From contig NZ_CP068082.1 in assembly GCF_016724845.1 (NCBI RefSeq), forward strand, positions 1,922,001 through 1,986,000: 64,000 bases of DNA. The letters are read 5' to 3'. This DNA is from Sphingobacterium spiritivorum (GTDB lineage Bacteria; Bacteroidota; Bacteroidia; Sphingobacteriales; Sphingobacteriaceae). The notes beneath the pieces are model-generated. The model saw nothing but the letters and a program-made list of their open reading frames with translations. It searched no databases and had not been told where the DNA came from. Shown piece by piece: positions 61,937-64,000 of the stretch. The number at the start of each line of letters is the position of its first letter. Within the stretch, counting starts at the first letter, position 1. Made by a program: the position numbers and the translations under genes.

Positions 61937-64000
61937 ATGAAAAAAAACTGCCTGATAAAACAACATGATATCAAAGACTGCGGTGCTGCATGTCTGGCAT
62001 CTGTAGGTACTCATTTTGGATTGGAGGTTCCTCTGGCAAGGATCCGGCAAATCTGTCATACCGATAGTAAGGGCACCAATGTTCTGGGCATAATACAGGG
62101 GCTACAGAGCATGGGATTCGATGCCAAAGGAGTCAAGGCAACAGTCCGGTCTCTTTCCGGAATACCTCTTCCTGCTATTGCACATCTTATTCTAAAAAAC
62201 AAACTCCATCATTATGTCGTCATTTATGAGGTGACTAAAGACAAGGTCTCTGTCATGAATCCTGCTCATGGAAAAATGGAACGGTTCAGCATTCAGGAAT
62301 TTGCAGAAATATGGACAGGAGTCCTTATTATGATGGAGCCGAATGAATTTTTCCGGCAAAAGAAGGAGAAGATCAGTAATTATTCCCGGTTCTGGAACCT
62401 GATCAAACCACATAAGACAATGGCCATACCAGCGCTGCTTGGCGCACTGGTATATACTATACTTGGTCTTTCCATGTCCATTTATATACAGAAAATAACA
62501 GATGAGGTGCTTGTTGACGGAAACCTCCGTTTACTCAACCTGCTCTCCTTAATCATGATTGTGATCCTGTTATTTCAGCTCTTTATAGGTTCCATGAAAA
62601 GCATCATGGTACTAAAGACCGGCCAGCGTATAGACCGTTATCTGATTCTGGGGTATTACAAGCATTTGCTGCAGTTGCCTCAGCGTTTTTTTGATACCAT
62701 GAAAGTCGGCGAAATTATTTCCCGGGTGAATGATGCGGTCAAAATAAGAACTTTTATCAACGATGTCTCCATTCAGATTGTTGTGAACGTATTTATTATC
62801 CTTTTTTCGTTTACACTGATGTTTACCTATTACTGGAAGCTGGCCCTTATTATCATGTTGGTTATTCCTTTATACCTGTTTATTTACTGGATTTCCAATA
62901 AACTCAATAAGAAGGTAGAGCGAAGAATGATGGAAGATGCAGCTGATCTGGAATCTCATATGGTAGAATCCTTACACGCCATCAGCACAATCAAACAGTT
63001 TGGAGTAGAGAATTATGCCAATAAGAAAACCGACAGTAACTTCAGTAAACTACTCGGCACCATCTACAACTCTGTGATGAATACCCTGTTCTCTACAAAT
63101 GCTTCAGAGTTTTTATCTAAACTATTTACCATTATACTCCTGTGGATAGGTACGCGATATGTAATAGATCGTTCCATCACACCCGGAGAATTGTTATCAT
63201 TCTATGCTTTGATTGGTTACTTTACAGGGCCTGTATCGCAACTTATCGGCACAAACAAGGCCATACAGAATGCGCTCATTGCTGCAGACAGATTATTCGA
63301 GATCATGGATCTGGAACGGGAAGAGTTAACAGGCAAAACGGACTTGTCCGCAGATTCTATAGGAGATATTAAATTAGAAGAAGTATCCTTTAGCTATGGA
63401 TCTCGCGCGCCTGTTTTCAAGGATTTTTCATGCACATTCAAAAAAGGACAGACAACAGCTGTTGTAGGAGAAAGCGGCTCCGGAAAAACGACTTTAGCAG
63501 CACTGATACAGCATATCTATCCGATCAACAACGGAAAAATATCCATTGGTTCCAGCAATATCAGCCAAATCAGCAGGCATTCACTCCGAAATCTCATTTC
63601 TATAGTTCCACAACAAGTAGATCTCTTTTCCGGAAATGTTATTGAAAATATAGCACTCGGAGAAGATTCTCCGGACCTTAGCCGCATTGTTGATATTACG
63701 ACATCACTGGGTATCCTGCCTTTTATCGAAAAATTACCTGAGGGTTTTGAAACACATCTGGGCGAAAACGGAGCTGTATTATCCGGCGGCCAAAAACAAC
63801 GGATCGCTATAGCGCGGGCACTTTACAAAGATCCTGAAATCCTTATTCTGGATGAGGCTACATCTTCACTGGATACGGAATCCGAACTGCTGATACAACA
63901 GACTCTTACGCAATTCAAAGCACTGGGCAAGACTATGATAGTCATCGCACACCGTCTCAGTACAATTGCCCATGCAGATACAATCATGGTGCTCAAAGAC
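61937..64000 (+). CDS. C39 peptidase-containing ABC transporter (bacteriocin-type), truncated by window end
   Basis: The window contains the first 688 residues; the reading frame runs off the end with no stop, so automatic calling misses it. An N-terminal C39 peptidase (about 1-135) has Cys15 in QHDIKDCGAACL and His92 in HHYVVIYEV. The third catalytic position, usually Asp in a DPA motif, is Asn108 (MNPAHG). Six membrane helices (about 160-435) are followed by an ATPase with Walker A GESGSGKT (511-518), Q-loop PQQ, LSGGQ (615-619), Walker B ILILDE and H-loop AHR. It should cut double-glycine leaders and export the core peptide, matching the peptide gene 0.9 kb upstream. Confidence 0.93.
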   Translation, partial: MKKNCLIKQHDIKDCGAACLASVGTHFGLEVPLARIRQICHTDSKGTNVLGIIQGLQSMGFDAKGVKATVRSLSGIPLPAIAHLILKNKLHHYVVIYEVTKDKVSVMNPAHGKMERFSIQEFAEIWTGVLIMMEPNEFFRQKKEKISNYSRFWNLIKPHKTMAIPALLGALVYTILGLSMSIYIQKITDEVLVDGNLRLLNLLSLIMIVILLFQLFIGSMKSIMVLKTGQRIDRYLILGYYKHLLQLPQRFFDTMKVGEIISRVNDAVKIRTFINDVSIQIVVNVFIILFSFTLMFTYYWKLALIIMLVIPLYLFIYWISNKLNKKVERRMMEDAADLESHMVESLHAISTIKQFGVENYANKKTDSNFSKLLGTIYNSVMNTLFSTNASEFLSKLFTIILLWIGTRYVIDRSITPGELLSFYALIGYFTGPVSQLIGTNKAIQNALIAADRLFEIMDLEREELTGKTDLSADSIGDIKLEEVSFSYGSRAPVFKDFSCTFKKGQTTAVVGESGSGKTTLAALIQHIYPINNGKISIGSSNISQISRHSLRNLISIVPQQVDLFSGNVIENIALGEDSPDLSRIVDITTSLGILPFIEKLPEGFETHLGENGAVLSGGQKQRIAIARALYKDPEILILDEATSSLDTESELLIQQTLTQFKALGKTMIVIAHRLSTIAHADTIMVLKD

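Noticed and set aside
1..64000. tRNA or rRNA genes and CRISPR arrays
   Set aside because: No cloverleaf-type T-loop sequence, rRNA landmark or spaced repeat array was seen in any gap.

Overview
The window looks like chromosomal DNA of a Sphingobacterium- or Pedobacter-like member of the Bacteroidota. Evidence: a SusC/SusD pair, Bacteroidota-type promoters (TAnnTTTG), families largely typical of the phylum (DUF4293, DUF5686, DUF4407, the NagB/PIG-L fusion), moderate AT richness, and few Shine-Dalgarno sequences. I saw no rRNA, tRNA, CRISPR array, insertion sequence or prophage. Calls rest on reading motifs and overall sequence resemblance; no database search was run.

Region 1 (1-26 kb) reads as a stress, survival and DNA-repair neighbourhood. 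It holds a cytosolic PAS histidine kinase with its NarL-type regulator, a DUF421 membrane protein, a DJ-1/PfpI protein, a general-stress-26-like flavin protein, two ferritin-like helical-bundle proteins (DUF2383, DUF892), a bacteriophytochrome kinase, BrkB/YihY and SulP membrane proteins, a Blc lipocalin, a Rho-N-like small protein, topoisomerase IB, an ECF sigma factor, Ku and LigD (bacterial NHEJ), and a DUF4142 lipoprotein. Within it sits a carbohydrate cluster: a GT4 glycosyltransferase, an (alpha/alpha) barrel-like protein and a GH130 mannoside phosphorylase-type enzyme. A dyad motif around GTATTTATAC recurs five times between genes of this region and I found it nowhere else in the window.

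Region 2 (26-46 kb) is mostly housekeeping: DUF4293/NTF2-like pair, TruA plus an ABC exporter, M3 peptidase, DUF4407, an aspartate-racemase-like protein, TM2 protein, pirin, aldehyde dehydrogenase, TypA/BipA, Kbl, a MacB/FtsX-like permease, DUF2147, a small membrane protein and a Zn/Cd-type P-ATPase. Strong hairpin terminators separate many of these units.

Region 3 (44.8-52 kb) is a SusC-SusD pair followed by a PepSY membrane protein, with a divergent AraC regulator. No glycosidase is nearby, and a TTTAGA/TCTAAA palindrome lies in the shared promoter, so metal or siderophore uptake is a better guess than glycan uptake.

Region 4 (52-60.2 kb) carries the NagB/PIG-L fusion, a methionine-type aminotransferase, DUF5686, a TlpA-like thioredoxin and RadA.

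Region 5 (60.4-64 kb, cut by the window end) is the most interesting part. It has an XRE repressor-like protein, a 49-residue peptide with a textbook double-glycine leader, a complete-looking rhomboid protease and a C39 peptidase-containing ABC transporter. The regulator-peptide gap is packed with inverted repeats, and one hairpin overlaps the stop codons of both the peptide and the rhomboid gene. I read this as a secreted-peptide locus (bacteriocin or signal).
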